Shown: piece by piece, positions 10,768 through 20,718 of the stretch
Numbering within the stretch: position 1 is the first letter of the stretch
Layout of the letters: every line of letters begins with the position of its first letter
Source: Adiantum capillus-veneris
Lineage: Eukaryota > Streptophyta > Polypodiopsida > Polypodiales > Pteridaceae
Assembly: GCA_014529385.2 (NCBI GenBank)
Contig: CM043942.1
Span: 50,106,274 to 50,170,273 of the forward strand
Length of the DNA: 64,000 nucleotides
Direction of reading: 5' to 3'
Program-made: the position numbers and the translations under genes
Notes under the pieces: model-generated
What the model saw: only the letters and a program-made list of their open reading frames with translations
Database searches by the model: none
Told to the model about the DNA's origin: nothing

Positions 10768-11753
10768 ATTGTATTCATTACATGCTGCATAACAAACATG
10801 CGCTCGTTTTTGCTGTCATCTGCATCTCTGCTAGTAGATGCATAGTTGCCCTGTTCTCTCTTTCTACTTGCTTTTCCCTTTGGACAGTCACGTGACATGT
10901 GACCTCTTTCACCACAAGTCCAACATTCTCTACTATCTGGAGTATGTTGCTGCCTGCTTGATCCTGCACCACGACCTCTTTGACTCCCCCTGCCTTGAGA
11001 CTGGTTTCCCCTGCCACTTGTATTGTTTTGATTTGATTGACCTTCCAGAAATTGGCCCCTGCAACCCCTTGGGCCTCGACCACGACCTCTACCTCTACCT
11101 CTGTTGGAGTTAGAATAGAAGGCCTGTTCAGAATTATTTCTGCCATGAGAAGAAGATGTGTCAAGGTTCTTCTCCTCAAGAATAAGCATAGAAATCAAAT
11201 CTTGGAACACGGGGATGTCGTCTCTTGTATTCATGGAAGACCTAAAATGTACATACTCATCTCCCAGACCATCCAAGCATGCACGGACAATGTCATCGTC
11301 TTCCACTGAGACTTTAATAGATCCAAGAGCCTCAATGATACTCTTGATCTTCAAGGCATAATCATTGATTGAGAGGTTGTTCCTCTTAACCTGATTTAGC
11401 TCCGACTTTAGTTGAAGCTTCTTGGCCTTGGTGTTCACCTCGAACACTCTGCCTAAGTTTCTCCATGCAATGGCGGGGGTTTCAGCATCCTGTAGATAGC
11501 CCATCATGCCATCTGTGATGCTCATAGACAGCCAATACATCACTTTGCTCTGGCCTTGTTGCCAGTCCCTCAAAGCTTTCCTTTGTTCTGCTGTAGCATT
11601 TGCCTCGGGAATCTCTGGTTCCTTTTCATTGTCTCCTTCTACATAGTCCCAATAACCTTTTCCTTTTAGGAAATTTGTTATTTTGAACTTCCATGCAGGG
11701 TAGTTATTTTTCTCAAGCTTCTCAGTAACAATCTGACTGAAACCGTCAGACAT
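10768..11753 (-). pseudogene. copia-1 gag domain, separated from its pol by G1
   Basis: Minus-strand copia gag starting at ATG 11753. It shows the UBN2-type gag fold (WKFKITNFLKGKGYWDYVEG), an RG-rich stretch (RGRGRGRGPRG) and the CCHC knuckle CWTCGERGHMSRDC. The frame then runs into G1 LTR sequence, so the last residues are not native. It is nearly identical to copia-2 residues 1-328. Gag forms the particle and binds RNA. Here it is cut off from its protease, so it is non-autonomous. Confidence 0.92.
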
Positions 11754-11927
11754 CTTGAAGCACTAAGACAAAATAGCTGCAATCTGCAAAAACCTGCAAA
11801 TCTGCTGAACTTGCTATCGTGGTTCCTGTAACGCTTTCTACACTCAACGAGTGTCCACAATCAAGCGTACATACAACCACTGTACTTGTACAGTAAATCT
11901 CTGTATACTGCACTTTGGAGACCTCCT
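11754..11927 (-). mobile_element. copia-1 5' leader, truncated before its primer site and 5' LTR
   Basis: The sequence matches the copia-2 leader (17599-17772) up to GGAGACCT and then diverges abruptly. The primer binding site and 5' LTR expected about 80 bp further on are absent, so this side of copia-1 was lost by deletion or recombination. Confidence 0.8.
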
Positions 11928-12425
11928 GATCCTGCTCATGCAATTCAATTTCATCAGTTTCATTGGGTGCAAGGGTTTAGGATAAATGTTCGCATTGATA
12001 GGAAAATCTTTTCTCAACAACGTATTGTATTCCTCTTTGGTGTTGAACCATTAAGAGATATTCTACAATCTCCAAATCCTATTATACTCCCACTTGTAGA
12101 CTATAATGTCTCTTTTGATGTACATATGTTTATCTTGTTTTAGCTAGGTTAATGAATCAAGAGGACTTGTATCGTACATTCATTCCTTTGGCTAGACAAG
12201 ACGTGCATGTAATAGTTGGCACAAAGTTACAATTTCAACGTGTTTTCCGTCGTATGTTTGAACCTAGGCAAGTAGCGGCTATCAATGCCTCAGTCAATCC
12301 GTTCATTTTGCATTGATTCGCTACGATCTAAGATTTGGCGTTTACATTTTCATTCTACTTTGAAATTTGATTTTGCAAAACAAAAATAAAAAAGGAAAAA
12401 GAAATTTTTGAGTAAAACCAACAAC
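11928..12425 (+). other. Unassigned segment with two short frames
   Basis: No LTR, primer site or recognised domain is visible. An open stretch at about 11946-12143 and a 54-codon ATG frame at 12152-12316 (MNQEDLYRTFIPLARQDVHV at its start) lie in different phases and have protein-like composition. They may be a leader or a broken ORF of the element that supplies the gag at 12426. Confidence 0.35.
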
Positions 12426-12965
12426 ATGGATACAACTAGGCAAATGAGTGGCTACCCCTTGTTCTTTGGAGAGCCTGGGGAGGATGCAGAATTATTCTTA
12501 GCAAATTTCAAAATGTCTTGCCGTATCAAGAGGATAGTAACTGATCAGGAACGTGTAGAAATGTTTGAGCTAGTCCTTAGGAAAGATGCTAGCACTTGGT
12601 TTGACTCTTTGTCTGAGGAAGTTAAGGGTAATTACACAGAAGTTTTGAATCGTTTCAAGAAATACTTCTTTGATCCCCAAAACACTCAAAAACTATGGCA
12701 AGACATTGTTTCTCATAAGCAAAAAGACTTAGATGACTACTACTTGTACAAGCAAGATTTTCTACGTCTTTCGGCTCTATGGATACGAAATGTTGCTAAC
12801 CCTGGTGATGGTGCAGAATTTCTAAAGAAGGAGAGGTTCATAGTCGGACTCTTTCCTGACCTTAAGGTAAAGGTTGAGGCGGGTGCACCTGCTACCTTTG
12901 ATGCAGCTGAAACTAGGGCTGTTGAGAAATATAAGAAACTCAAGTGCTTAAGGGGGGAGGTGTAA
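12426..12965 (+). CDS. Orphan retrotransposon gag (gypsy-type), truncated
   Basis: ATG 12426 opens about 179 codons with a retrotransposon gag fold: GEPGEDAELFLANFKMSCRI, then DASTWFDSLSEEVKGNYTEV and a FKKYFFDP motif. A TTG at 12408 is in phase, but the ATG is preferred. The frame ends at a TAA that lies inside the neighbouring copia-2 LTR, so the native C-terminus is missing. The last native bases are a purine tract (AAGGGGGGAGG, 12950-12960) abutting the LTR. The gag is unlike those of G1-G4. No protease or RT follows. It could be the remainder of a non-autonomous gag-only element. Confidence 0.6.
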   Translation: MDTTRQMSGYPLFFGEPGEDAELFLANFKMSCRIKRIVTDQERVEMFELVLRKDASTWFDSLSEEVKGNYTEVLNRFKKYFFDPQNTQKLWQDIVSHKQKDLDDYYLYKQDFLRLSALWIRNVANPGDGAEFLKKERFIVGLFPDLKVKVEAGAPATFDAAETRAVEKYKKLKCLRGEV

Positions 12966-13279
12966 AGAATGAGGATGCAAGAGAGCTACACAAGACAAGC
13001 ACAAAGCACACAGAGATGGAAAGCTTCTTCTTCTTCTTCACAGAAAAGAGAGTACAAAATGACTAAGTGCTAAAGCTGAAAAGTAGCACATATGTACATG
13101 CGGTCACTAAGTGTGAACTCGCTAGAAGCGTACTAGGCTGGCACTATAAGTGTAGTCCAGCTGTAGAATCACTGGCAGAGATCCTCCGTGTCGGTCACCT
13201 AACGCGCCAGTGAGTAAATGCCGTAAGCGGCCAAGACCCGTAGTGGATGCCAGCTCAAGGTGTAGAGCTCGACATCTCA
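12961..13279 (-). repeat. copia-2 3' LTR
   Basis: 319 bp, bounded on the plus strand by TGTAAAGAATG and GACATCTCA. It is essentially identical to 17848-18166. Short LTRs of this size are usual for copia elements. Confidence 0.9.
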
Positions 13280-13497
13280 ACACTCCCCCTCGAGCTCTGC
13301 ATGTCGCAGAGTCCAAGCATAGTCCGGAAACGTCGAAGCTTCTCGGCTTCGAGGGCCTTGGTAAAGATATCCGCTATCTGCTCCTCTGTGCTGACGTAGA
13401 CCAAGTCGATGTCGCCCGCCAACACTCGCTCTCGAACGTAGTGGTAATGGACCTCTATGTGTTTGGTCCTGGCATGGAACACTGGGTTCCTAGCCAA
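13255..13497 (-). pseudogene. copia-2 RNase H C-terminus after a premature TAG
   Basis: This is in phase with the main frame and carries the conserved copia tail ARNPVFHARTKHIEVHYHYV and IADIFTKALE. It is separated from the main frame only by TAG at 13498-13500, probably a CAG-to-TAG change. The 3' end of the frame runs through the polypurine tract into the LTR. Confidence 0.85.
13280..13293 (-). other. copia-2 polypurine tract
   Basis: On the minus strand the sequence reads GAGGGGGAGTGT directly before the LTR TG, the expected plus-strand primer. Confidence 0.75.
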
Positions 13498-16400
13498 CTA
13501 CATGCTGCTGAGGTTGTCACAATGGATGAAAATCTGCTGGTCCACCTGCACTCCCAAGTCCTCAAGTAATGTGCGTAGCCAAGCTACCTCGCACGCCGCA
13601 ACTGCTGCACCTCTGTACTCGACCTCTGTGCTCGATAAAGCAACCGTAGGCTGCTTTTTGCTGCTCCAAGTAACAGCAGCACTCCCAAAAGAGAACATGA
13701 AGCCACTCGTAGATCTCCTATCAACAATGCTACCTGCCCAATCTGCATCTGTATACCCATACAATGCTAATGGTGCATCTGCTGCATAGAACAATGCGTA
13801 GTCAAGAGTACCTTGCACATACCTAAGTGTGCGTCGTACTCCATCCAAATGTGGCTTCCTCCAAAGTTGCATGAACTGACTCTCCAAGCCTACTGTGTAG
13901 CTCAAGTCTGGCCTTGTGATAGTCAAGTAGATTAGACTACCCACAATCTTCCTGTACATGTTGACATCCTCAACAACATCACCCTTCTCTGCACTCAGCT
14001 TTGCATTCACATCCAAGGGAATAGAAATTGGCTTACAATCAGCCATACCATACTTTGACAACATGTCCAAAGCATACTGTCTCTGTGATAGCCATACACC
14101 CTCTGGAGTCCTGATCACTTCAATGCCAAGAAAGTAGCGCAACTCGCCTAAATCTTTCATTTCAAACTCCTGTTTGAGAAGACCCTTCACATGGTCAATC
14201 TCCATAGCATTGTCACCAACAATAATAAGGTCATCTACATATATGGTAATGACCACAATCCCCACATCACTCTCACGTACATAGAGTGAATGATCAGCAT
14301 GAGCTCTCCTAAAACCAATACTGACAAGATACTTGGCAATCCTGTCATACCATGCTCTAGAGCCCTGCTTCAAACCATACAAAGCTTTGAGAAGTCTGCA
14401 TACATAATCTGGGTAACCTGGATCGACATAACCAGGTGGCTGATCCATATACACTTCCTCTTGCAAATCACAATTCAAGAAGGCATTCTTTACATCCATT
14501 TGATGCATAATCCATCCTCTAGATGCAGCCACTGCTATGACAACTCTCACTGTCGTCATCTTTGCCACTAGAGCAAAGGTCTCCTCATAGTCTATGCCAT
14601 ACGTCTGTGCATAACCCTTTGCGACCAGCCTTGCCTTGTGACGCTCAATGTTACCATCAGCCTTATGCTTGGTTTTATACACCCATTTACAGCCAATAGC
14701 TTTCTTTCCACTTGGCAATGGCACCAACTCCCATGTGTCATTTGCTTCCAATGCAGCCATCTCTTCATTCATTGCATCATCCCAATGCACATTTCCAACT
14801 GCATCCTCAAAACATGTGGGCTCCACATCCTGTATCACCTTAGCCATGTAGGCTTGGTGATGCGCTAGATACCCATCATAAGTCAATTTCTGAACTGGAT
14901 TTCTGACTCTATTAGATCTGCGCGGTCCTGGGTCACTTCTTTGCCCTCTAGCATCTTCTTGTACTTTCCTTACACCAGGTGTCCTGACAGCCGGAATTCC
15001 AAATTCCTCATCAAGACTTTGTTCAGAACCATCTGAATCCATGTCTACATGTGAAAAACTTGATGATGCATCAACCATAAAGGGAGGTTCATCAACCTTT
15101 TCCTTTCCTTTTCGTGATACATTCCCTGTACCTGTTGGTGGAGTAACCTGCGTACGTAGTCTACCATTCCATGGTTTCTCAACAGAGCCACGAGAAGAGG
15201 ACTCTTGTGGTCCACTCAAAACCTGTGACTGTGGCCTCACATTTTGTACAACCACATCATCTTTTACATCAGCCCCAATAGTGCCATGTGCATTACTGTA
15301 CCAGCTGCTCATCTCATCAAAGACTACATCTCTGCTCACTCGTAATTCTCGTGTAGTAGGATTGTAGCACCTGTACCCCTTTTGTTCAAGGGAATATCCC
15401 ACAAGAATACATTTCTCTGCTTTAGGATCCAATTTCCTACACAACTCATCTGGTACATGCACGTAAGCTATGCAGCCAAACACTTTCAAGTGTGCCAAAT
15501 CAGGCTTTGTACCTGTAAACTTTTCCTCAGGTGTTACATTATGCACCGCAGCTGTAGGTGTCCTGTTCATAATAGCTGTATTTACAGCTTCAACCCAGAA
15601 ATGATGAGGCATGTTCTTCTCATTCATCAATGCACGTGCAACCTCTGCAATGTGCCTGTTTTTCCTTTCTGCGACCCCATTCTGCTGTGGAGTATATCTG
15701 CATGTAAACTGCCTGTGTATACCATGCATTCGTAGAAAATCTGAAAAATCATTGGAGAAGTACTCTCCCCCTCCATCTGACCTCAATGTCTTGATTTGCA
15801 TATCTGTCTCCTTCTCAATCATGACTTTGAAGTCTTGAAAGTGACCAAACACTTCACTTTTGTTACGCATGAAGTAGACCCATACTTTCCTTGTATGGTC
15901 ATCAATGAAAGAGACATAATACCTGCAACCATGTATACTTGCAGTATCGGTTGGACCCCAAACATCTGTGTGCACCACCTCAAGTGGCTTTTTACATACA
16001 TTGCGCTCATGTGGAAATGAGCCCTTTGACTGTTTTCCAAACTGGCATGCTGCACACACTTTATGCATACCATCCACCTTGAATTTGGGCAAACCTTTTA
16101 CTATCTGTTTTGATTGCATGCTGCGCAATCTCTGCTCATTGACATGGCCAATGCGTTTGTGCCAAATGTCAACATCAGCCACAACACCTGTGCCCTGTGC
16201 AAATAATGCAGCTTTTACCTCAGGCATGTCTACATTCAGCGTAAACATTCTGCCCACACATTTGCCCTCTGTGATCAGCTTACAGCCATTCTGGAAATCT
16301 TCTACATAACAGCCATTTGGATTGAAGCGAACCTGCAAACCCTGCTCAACCATTTGTCCAACAGAAACAAGATTCTTTGTAATGTTTGGGACATGAAGTA

Positions 16401-17598
16401 CATATGCTAAGTAATTTGATTTCCCACTCTTCGTATTTAGAGGTATGTCCCCTACATGAGCAATGGGGTGAGCTGTGTCATCTCCTGTATGCACATAGCC
16501 TGACACATCTGGTTTGCGCATATCTCTAAACCACTCTCCACGAGACGTCATGTGATTAGAGGCACCTGAATCCACATACCAAACATCATCTTGGGTGGAA
16601 TTCTCTGCAGTCATTGTATTCATTACATGTTGCATAACAAACATGCGCTCGTTTTTGCTATCATCTGCATCTCTGCTAGTAGATGCATAGTTGCCCTGTT
16701 CTCTCTTTCTACTTGCTTTTCCCTTTGGACAGTCACGTGACATGTGACCTCTTTCACCACAAGTCCAACATTCTCTACTATCTGGAGTATGTTGCTGTCT
16801 GCTTGATCCTGCACCACGACCTCTTTGACTCCCCCTGGCTTGAGACTGGTTTCCCCTGCCACCTGTATTGTTTTGATTTGATTGACCTTCCAGAAATTGG
16901 CCCCTGCAACCCCTTGGGCCTCGACCACGACCTCTACCTCTACCTCTGTTGGAGTTAGAATAGAAGGCCTGTTCAGAATTATTTCTGCCATGAGAAGAAG
17001 ATGTGTCAAGGTTCTTCTCCTCAAGAATAAGCATAGAAATCAAATCTTGGAACACGGGGATGTCGTCTCTTGTATTCATGGAAGACCTAAAATGTACATA
17101 CTCATCTCCTAGACCATCCAAGCATGCACGGACAATGTCATCGTCTTCCACTGAGACTTTAATAGATCCAAGAGCCTCAATGATACTCTTGATCTTCAAA
17201 GCATAATCATTGATGGAGAGGTTGTTCCTCTTAAACTGATTTAGCTCCGACTTTAGTTGAAGCTTCCTGGCCTTGGTGTTCACCTTGAACACTCTGCCTA
17301 AGTTTTTCCATGCAATGGCGGGGGTTTCAGCATCCTGTAGATAGCCCATCATGCCATCTGTGATGCTCATAGAAAGCCAATACATCACTTTGCTCTGGCC
17401 TTGTTGCCAGTCCCTCAAAGCTTTCCTTTGTTCTGCTGTAGCATTTGCCTCGGGAATCTCTGGTTCCTTTTCATTGTCTCCTTCTACATAGTCCCAATAA
17501 CCTTTTCCTTTTAGGAAATTTGTTATTCTGAACTTCCATGCAGGGTAGTTATTTTTCTCAAGCTTCTCAGTAACAATCTGACTGAAACCGTCAGACAT
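13498..17598 (-). CDS. copia-2 gag-pol polyprotein, 1366 residues
   Basis: ATG 17598 is 250 bp inside the 5' LTR. Domains: UBN2-type gag (1-230); RG-rich linker; CCHC knuckle CWTCGERGHMSRDC (277-290); retropepsin YVDSGASNHM (about 341-350); GAG-pre-integrase H..H..C..C (WHKRIGHVNEQ...CAACQFG); integrase with catalytic D, D, E in HTDVWGP, SDGGGEY and QQNGVAERKN; RT with MDVKNAFLNCDL and IYVDDLIIVG; RNase H with YTDADWAG and the ST-E-EY motif (STEVEY). A premature TAG after HCDNLSSM removes about 70 residues of RNase H. Against copia-1 it has a 6 bp in-frame deletion in integrase near 15573. The translated polyprotein would be processed into a retrotransposon particle. Loss of the RNase H tail probably disables it. 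Confidence 0.95.
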   Translation of the reverse strand: MSDGFSQIVTEKLEKNNYPAWKFRITNFLKGKGYWDYVEGDNEKEPEIPEANATAEQRKALRDWQQGQSKVMYWLSMSITDGMMGYLQDAETPAIAWKNLGRVFKVNTKARKLQLKSELNQFKRNNLSINDYALKIKSIIEALGSIKVSVEDDDIVRACLDGLGDEYVHFRSSMNTRDDIPVFQDLISMLILEEKNLDTSSSHGRNNSEQAFYSNSNRGRGRGRGRGPRGCRGQFLEGQSNQNNTGGRGNQSQARGSQRGRGAGSSRQQHTPDSRECWTCGERGHMSRDCPKGKASRKREQGNYASTSRDADDSKNERMFVMQHVMNTMTAENSTQDDVWYVDSGASNHMTSRGEWFRDMRKPDVSGYVHTGDDTAHPIAHVGDIPLNTKSGKSNYLAYVLHVPNITKNLVSVGQMVEQGLQVRFNPNGCYVEDFQNGCKLITEGKCVGRMFTLNVDMPEVKAALFAQGTGVVADVDIWHKRIGHVNEQRLRSMQSKQIVKGLPKFKVDGMHKVCAACQFGKQSKGSFPHERNVCKKPLEVVHTDVWGPTDTASIHGCRYYVSFIDDHTRKVWVYFMRNKSEVFGHFQDFKVMIEKETDMQIKTLRSDGGGEYFSNDFSDFLRMHGIHRQFTCRYTPQQNGVAERKNRHIAEVARALMNEKNMPHHFWVEAVNTAIMNRTPTAAVHNVTPEEKFTGTKPDLAHLKVFGCIAYVHVPDELCRKLDPKAEKCILVGYSLEQKGYRCYNPTTRELRVSRDVVFDEMSSWYSNAHGTIGADVKDDVVVQNVRPQSQVLSGPQESSSRGSVEKPWNGRLRTQVTPPTGTGNVSRKGKEKVDEPPFMVDASSSFSHVDMDSDGSEQSLDEEFGIPAVRTPGVRKVQEDARGQRSDPGPRRSNRVRNPVQKLTYDGYLAHHQAYMAKVIQDVEPTCFEDAVGNVHWDDAMNEEMAALEANDTWELVPLPSGKKAIGCKWVYKTKHKADGNIERHKARLVAKGYAQTYGIDYEETFALVAKMTTVRVVIAVAASRGWIMHQMDVKNAFLNCDLQEEVYMDQPPGYVDPGYPDYVCRLLKALYGLKQGSRAWYDRIAKYLVSIGFRRAHADHSLYVRESDVGIVVITIYVDDLIIVGDNAMEIDHVKGLLKQEFEMKDLGELRYFLGIEVIRTPEGVWLSQRQYALDMLSKYGMADCKPISIPLDVNAKLSAEKGDVVEDVNMYRKIVGSLIYLTITRPDLSYTVGLESQFMQLWRKPHLDGVRRTLRYVQGTLDYALFYAADAPLALYGYTDADWAGSIVDRRSTSGFMFSFGSAAVTWSSKKQPTVALSSTEVEYRGAAVAACEVAWLRTLLEDLGVQVDQQIFIHCDNLSSM

Positions 17599-17831
17599 CT
17601 TGAAGCACTAAGACAAAATAGCTGCAATCTGCAAAAACCTGCAAATCTGCTGAACCTGCTATCGTGGTTCCTGTAATGCTTTCTACACTCAACGAGTGTC
17701 CACAATCAAGCGTACATACAACCACTGTACTTGTATAGTAAATCTCTGTATACTGCACTTTGGAGACCTGTTTAGAAACTGCGAACGAAGGGATTGTGAT
17801 GCTCTTGCTCTCTTAGCCTCTCTTGCCTGCA

Positions 17832-17847
17832 CCAGGCTCTGATACCA
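17832..17847 (-). other. copia-2 primer binding site
   Basis: The minus strand reads TGGTATCAGAGCCTGG directly inside the 5' LTR, complementary to initiator tRNA-Met. Confidence 0.92.
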
Positions 17848-18166
17848 TGTAAAGAATGACGATGCAAGAGAGCTACACAAGACAAGCACAAAGCACACAG
17901 AGATGGAAAGCTTCTTCTTCTTCTTCACAGAAAAGAGAGTACAAAATGACTAAGTGCTAAAGCTGAAAAGTAGCACATATGTACATGCGGTCACTAAGTG
18001 TGAACTCGCTAGAAGCGTACTAGGCTGGCACTATAAGTGTAGTCCAGCTGTAGAATCACTGGCAGAGATCCTCCGTGTCGGTCACCTAACGCGCCAGTGA
18101 GTAAATGCCGTAAGCGGCCAAGACCCGTAGTGGATGCCAGCTCAAGGTGTAGAGCTCGACATCTCA
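17848..18166 (-). repeat. copia-2 5' LTR
   Basis: This is a 319 bp copy of 12961-13279. On the plus strand it is followed by AGAGAGAGTCAG, which belongs to the G2 LTR. Confidence 0.9.
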
Positions 18167-18929
18167 AGAGAGAGTCAGTTAGAGGTTTGAGAGCTTATGG
18201 CCGGACAAGCCATTTTGTAAAGACCTAATCTATAAAGGTCATTTTTTGTAAGTTTGAAGATAATCTTTTAATGGAGAACTGAGAGGACAACGTACGTTTG
18301 AGAGCTCCTTCTTGTTCAACCTTGTAATCTTCGCCATTGCGGCTACGATAATCCAAATTCAGATTTGATTATTGCATTGTGTTCCTCTCCTCTTGCTCTT
18401 TCATTCAAGTGTAATCATTCAAGATTCGGTGTAGGTTTTCAACTACGAGTTTGAGGCCTTAAATTGTTGTTTTGAGTGTCTATATGCGTGTTTTATGTTG
18501 TTTTGACCCTAGGAGGGGCTTTAGGGACCCTAAAACGACCCATTAGGATCACTTGTTCGCTGTTTTTGCTGACATTGAGACGAACGATCGCGATCGTTGT
18601 ACCTCTACAGAATGCTGTGACAGTGATAGGATATGTTCCTGATAGTCCCCTGTAGCTTCCCTTCAAGTTTCGTGCGAATTGAATATGATTTGCATGGTAA
18701 ACGGGCGTGATGACTGAAGAACGATGTAGGAGGACATAGGCAGATTACTTGGCAGTAATGCGATTGATTTACTTATAGAGTTAGTAGTTGCATCTCTTCG
18801 AGTTCACTTCATTAGGATTGACACCCGAGTGAGTTCCCATGCCTCATCCGAGTCGCTTCCCCTGTATTGATAAATATGTTGATGCTTGAGAGCTATGCTA
18901 TGGACGTCAGTCGCGGCGACCCACAAACA
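18167..18929 (+). repeat. G2 5' LTR, 5'-truncated
   Basis: Matches 35930-36632 of the 3' LTR but lacks the first ~150 bp of it. It keeps about 47 bp near 18648 that the 3' LTR has lost. It contains one palindromic box at 18583-18598 (AACGATCGCGATCGTT) and ends CAAACA. Confidence 0.88.
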
Positions 18930-18930
18930 T

Positions 18931-18947
18931 TGGCGCCGTTTCCGGGG
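18931..18947 (+). other. G2 primer binding site (tRNA-Asp type)
   Basis: TGGCGCCGTTTCCGGGG one base after the LTR end matches the Asp-tRNA-type primer site typical of the Athila/Tat branch. One base differs from the usual GTTGCC form. Confidence 0.85.
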
Positions 18948-20718
18948 AATGCACCTTAGGTGATGAGTGACCGAGTGCACAGTTAGACTCCTTAAAAAAG
19001 ATCAATCCACAAATCCATTTTACACCTCAGTTAGGCTGCTAGACAAGGGTTTAGAGCTTAGTGGAGTCTAGAGCCAGTGGACCGGCTAGATCCTCTCTTA
19101 GGAGATTTAGGGAGCTGTGAGTGAGTGTGTTAAAGCATTTTTGCTCTTCAATTTCTTTAATTCGATTGAGTACTGAAATCTCACCCGAAATCCGTCGTGT
19201 TTGTTTTGTTTGATTCATTTTCTTATGTTTTTTCATTTCTGTACTTAGGAGTAGGATAAGTAAATCACATTCCAGTCAGATTTGGGACAAAAGTCAGAGC
19301 CGAGAAACCGGAACACCATAACTTTGGCCGAAAAAGCCATAAGACTGTGAAATTCTGAAAATATGACCAAACAGGATTGATATTGATTCAAATCACAAAG
19401 TGGTAGCACAAAACACTAGGAAACACTTGTCAGAGGGAGCAGACAAAATTTCATTAGATTTGGCCCAGGTACTACGATCGCGATCGGTGTACCTCAGTGT
19501 CAGATTTGGTCAAGATTTGACATGTGCCTTCTTGATAAGATTCTAAACAACTTTGTCTAAAGCAACCACACTCAAAAACATCAAAAATCAAGGAAATCAG
19601 GCCACTTGGGTAAAACTAGCCTGACAGACCTAGAAAGTGCAAAATCTTGGCTTTTGGTGATCCAAATGCAAAAAGACTTTGGGGATAGCCTTAAAACATC
19701 AGTGTCTACAAGCATGGCAAATTTGGTATGATTTGGGCTCAGAAGTACGATCGCGATCGGTGTACCTAAGTGCCAGATTTGGACCAGATTTCATATGTGG
19801 GATCCCCAGGTGTATACAAACATAAAAGTCTAAAGGACCTAGAGCCAGAAACCTCAAAATATCTGTCAAACCATCTGAATACAGATCCAAGTCAAAAATT
19901 GCTAAACTAGCTTAGAAATTGACTTTCAGTAGACCAAAACACATCAAAATTGAGAAGGAACCATACAAAGGGATAGCGTGTACACAGGACAACCCCAGGT
20001 ATCTCTCAAATCCCAAATCAAACATCAAAATCCAGTCAAACTGATAAATTTGGAAAAACAGGCACTTCCAACCAAGAAACAGTAAAAACTTCACCTTTTT
20101 GAGTCCAAATACAAAAGTGTCTGGCAGGTAGTCATAAAATAGCCTAGTGAACAAGCTGGTGAAGTTTCATCTAATTTGGGCTCAGAAGTACGATCGCGAT
20201 CGGTGTACCTCTGGCCCAGATCCAGCTCATTTTTTACCTGCTCATAGACCTAGTTTATACAAGATACCAGGAGTTTTCAAAACTCAAATTGGACATACTG
20301 TCAATAATCTGCAAGCAAAATTGTGTTGAGATCATTTTGAAGTGTTGAATCTGCTGACAGCTGGAATGATACAGTGATCTCATAGCCATCCAGTGTATTC
20401 ATTTGCAGAGACTGATCAAGTAACAACCCATGCAGTCGCAGGAATTGGAAGATCTTTCCATCTCCAGGTAAGAGGTTTGGATTCACTCAGTAAATCACAC
20501 TTTCTTCATGTTTTTGAGATCGGGAAAACAAATCAACACCAGACACCTAAATTTAGCGGATCAAACGAGTGTTACATCAACGGAGGAGAGTAAACCAAGG
20601 GATAGTGCGACCGTTAGAGCCGATCCTTGAAGAAGTCAACTGCGACACTTCTTTAGAGATATCTTTTGAGTATTTCATAGAACACTTGGGACAAATAAAA
20701 CTAAACGGAAGAAAAAAC
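18948..20718 (+). other. G2 leader with three palindromic boxes
   Basis: This is non-coding, about 1.77 kb. Boxes with the core ATCGCGAT start at 19477, 19750 and 20193, each in the wider context TACGATCGCGATCGGTGTAC. They are preceded by similar text (TTTGGGCTCAGAAG or TTTGGCCCAGG), so the leader looks like diverged tandem units each carrying one palindrome. No gene is seen. Confidence 0.75.

Larger units (their letters stand above)
12961..18166 (-). mobile_element. copia-2: nearly intact Ty1/copia retrotransposon, 5.2 kb
   Basis: 319 bp LTRs (12961-13279 and 17848-18166) differ at one visible position (G against C, 12 bp from the left end). The element includes a tRNA-Met-type primer site at 17832-17847 (minus strand), a polypurine tract at 13280-13293, and a single long gag-pol frame interrupted only near its end. 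The domain order gag, protease, integrase, RT, RNase H defines Ty1/copia. The flanks do not show a target duplication: GGAGG lies left and AGAGA right. The right flank is mid-LTR of G2 while the left flank is unrelated gag, so the locus has been rearranged. Confidence 0.93.

Noticed and set aside
17828-17849. tRNA gene near CTCTGATACCA
   Set aside because: It is only the copia primer binding site; no cloverleaf surrounds it.
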